From Anaerolineales bacterium (GTDB lineage Bacteria; Chloroflexota; Anaerolineae; Anaerolineales; Villigracilaceae): 40,111 nt of DNA. The notes under the pieces are model-generated. The model worked only from the letters and a program-made list of their open reading frames with translations, ran no database searches and was not told where the DNA came from. The stretch is from contig JADZCC010000054.1 in assembly GCA_020851785.1 (NCBI GenBank), positions 1-40,111 on the forward strand. The letters run 5' to 3'. This document shows, one piece after another, positions 40,042 to 40,111 of the stretch. The position numbers and the translations under genes were made by a program. Within the stretch, counting starts at the first letter, position 1. Each line of letters starts with the position of its first letter.

Positions 40042-40111
40042 ATGCCTAAACAAAAGAAAACACGATCACACCCAAAGCCATTATACCGTGTCAAAAATTG
40101 GTCAGACTATG
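40042..40111 (+). CDS. IS5-type transposase, first 23 codons only
   Basis: Cut by the right edge of the window. The visible peptide, a basic start (MPKQKKTR) followed by YRVKNWSDY, matches the typical N-terminus of IS5-family DDE transposases (Y-R-V-x-N-W-x-x-Y). The catalytic DDE residues lie outside the window, so family and intactness are provisional. No Shine-Dalgarno is present. Confidence 0.65.
   Translation, partial: MPKQKKTRSHPKPLYRVKNWSDY

Noticed and set aside
1..40111. CRISPR arrays, tRNA or rRNA genes, riboswitches, toxin-antitoxin pairs or defence genes
   Set aside because: None found on reading both strands: the tandem repeats lack spacers, no cloverleaf or rRNA signature was seen, and gaps are too short for common riboswitch folds.

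Overview
The window looks like a chromosomal segment of a Chloroflexota bacterium, most likely class Anaerolineae. This is inferred from gene content and protein character (a DnaE with a C-terminal extension that I recall from Chloroflexota, and GC-moderate codon use); no marker RNA is present to prove it. Almost every base is coding. No rRNA, tRNA, CRISPR array or prophage was seen. The only mobile elements are an intein inside dnaE and the first codons of an IS5-type transposase at the right edge.

Layout. Bases 1-5628: the 3' end of a saccharopine-dehydrogenase-like gene, a minus-strand operon (M24 peptidase, GNAT acetyltransferase, tag glycosylase), a divergent GT-C membrane glycosyltransferase and an SDR oxidoreductase. 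Bases 5829-13875: a membrane-anchored WD40 protein, lon and folC (overlapping), a DUF503 gene, a YcaQ/AlkX-type glycosylase and two small membrane proteins. Bases 13949-31148: one continuous minus-strand dcw operon of about 17 kb, transcribed mraZ-rsmH-ftsL-ftsI-murF-mraY-murD-ftsW-murG-cvpA-murC-murB-ddl-ftsQ-ftsA-ftsZ. It starts at a promoter with a three-repeat MraZ operator and ends at an 18-bp hairpin terminator. It covers most of lipid II assembly plus the divisome, but murE is missing and a CvpA-family gene is inserted. Bases 31305-38260, plus strand: an rRNA-type methyltransferase, a YihY-family membrane protein and dnaE. Bases 38301-39874, minus strand: an AAC(3)-family acetyltransferase and an enoyl-CoA hydratase. 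Bases 39875-40111: IS promoter and transposase start.

Three things stand out. (1) dnaE carries a 386-residue intein whose central insert combines a Cys4 zinc finger, NUMOD-like motifs and a PD-(D/E)XK-type nuclease signature. No LAGLIDADG motif or HNH catalytic motif was seen. The insertion site differs from that of the cyanobacterial split DnaE intein. (2) Short tandem repeats of 7-8 bp, in several unrelated sequence families, recur at nine places. They lie in gaps, at stop codons and in promoters, and they also add residues in frame inside murG, ddl and folC; they resemble the STRR heptamers of cyanobacteria in style. (3) Five genes have a -10 element ending only 6-7 bases before the ATG, which predicts leaderless mRNAs, while neighbouring genes use strong Shine-Dalgarno sites.
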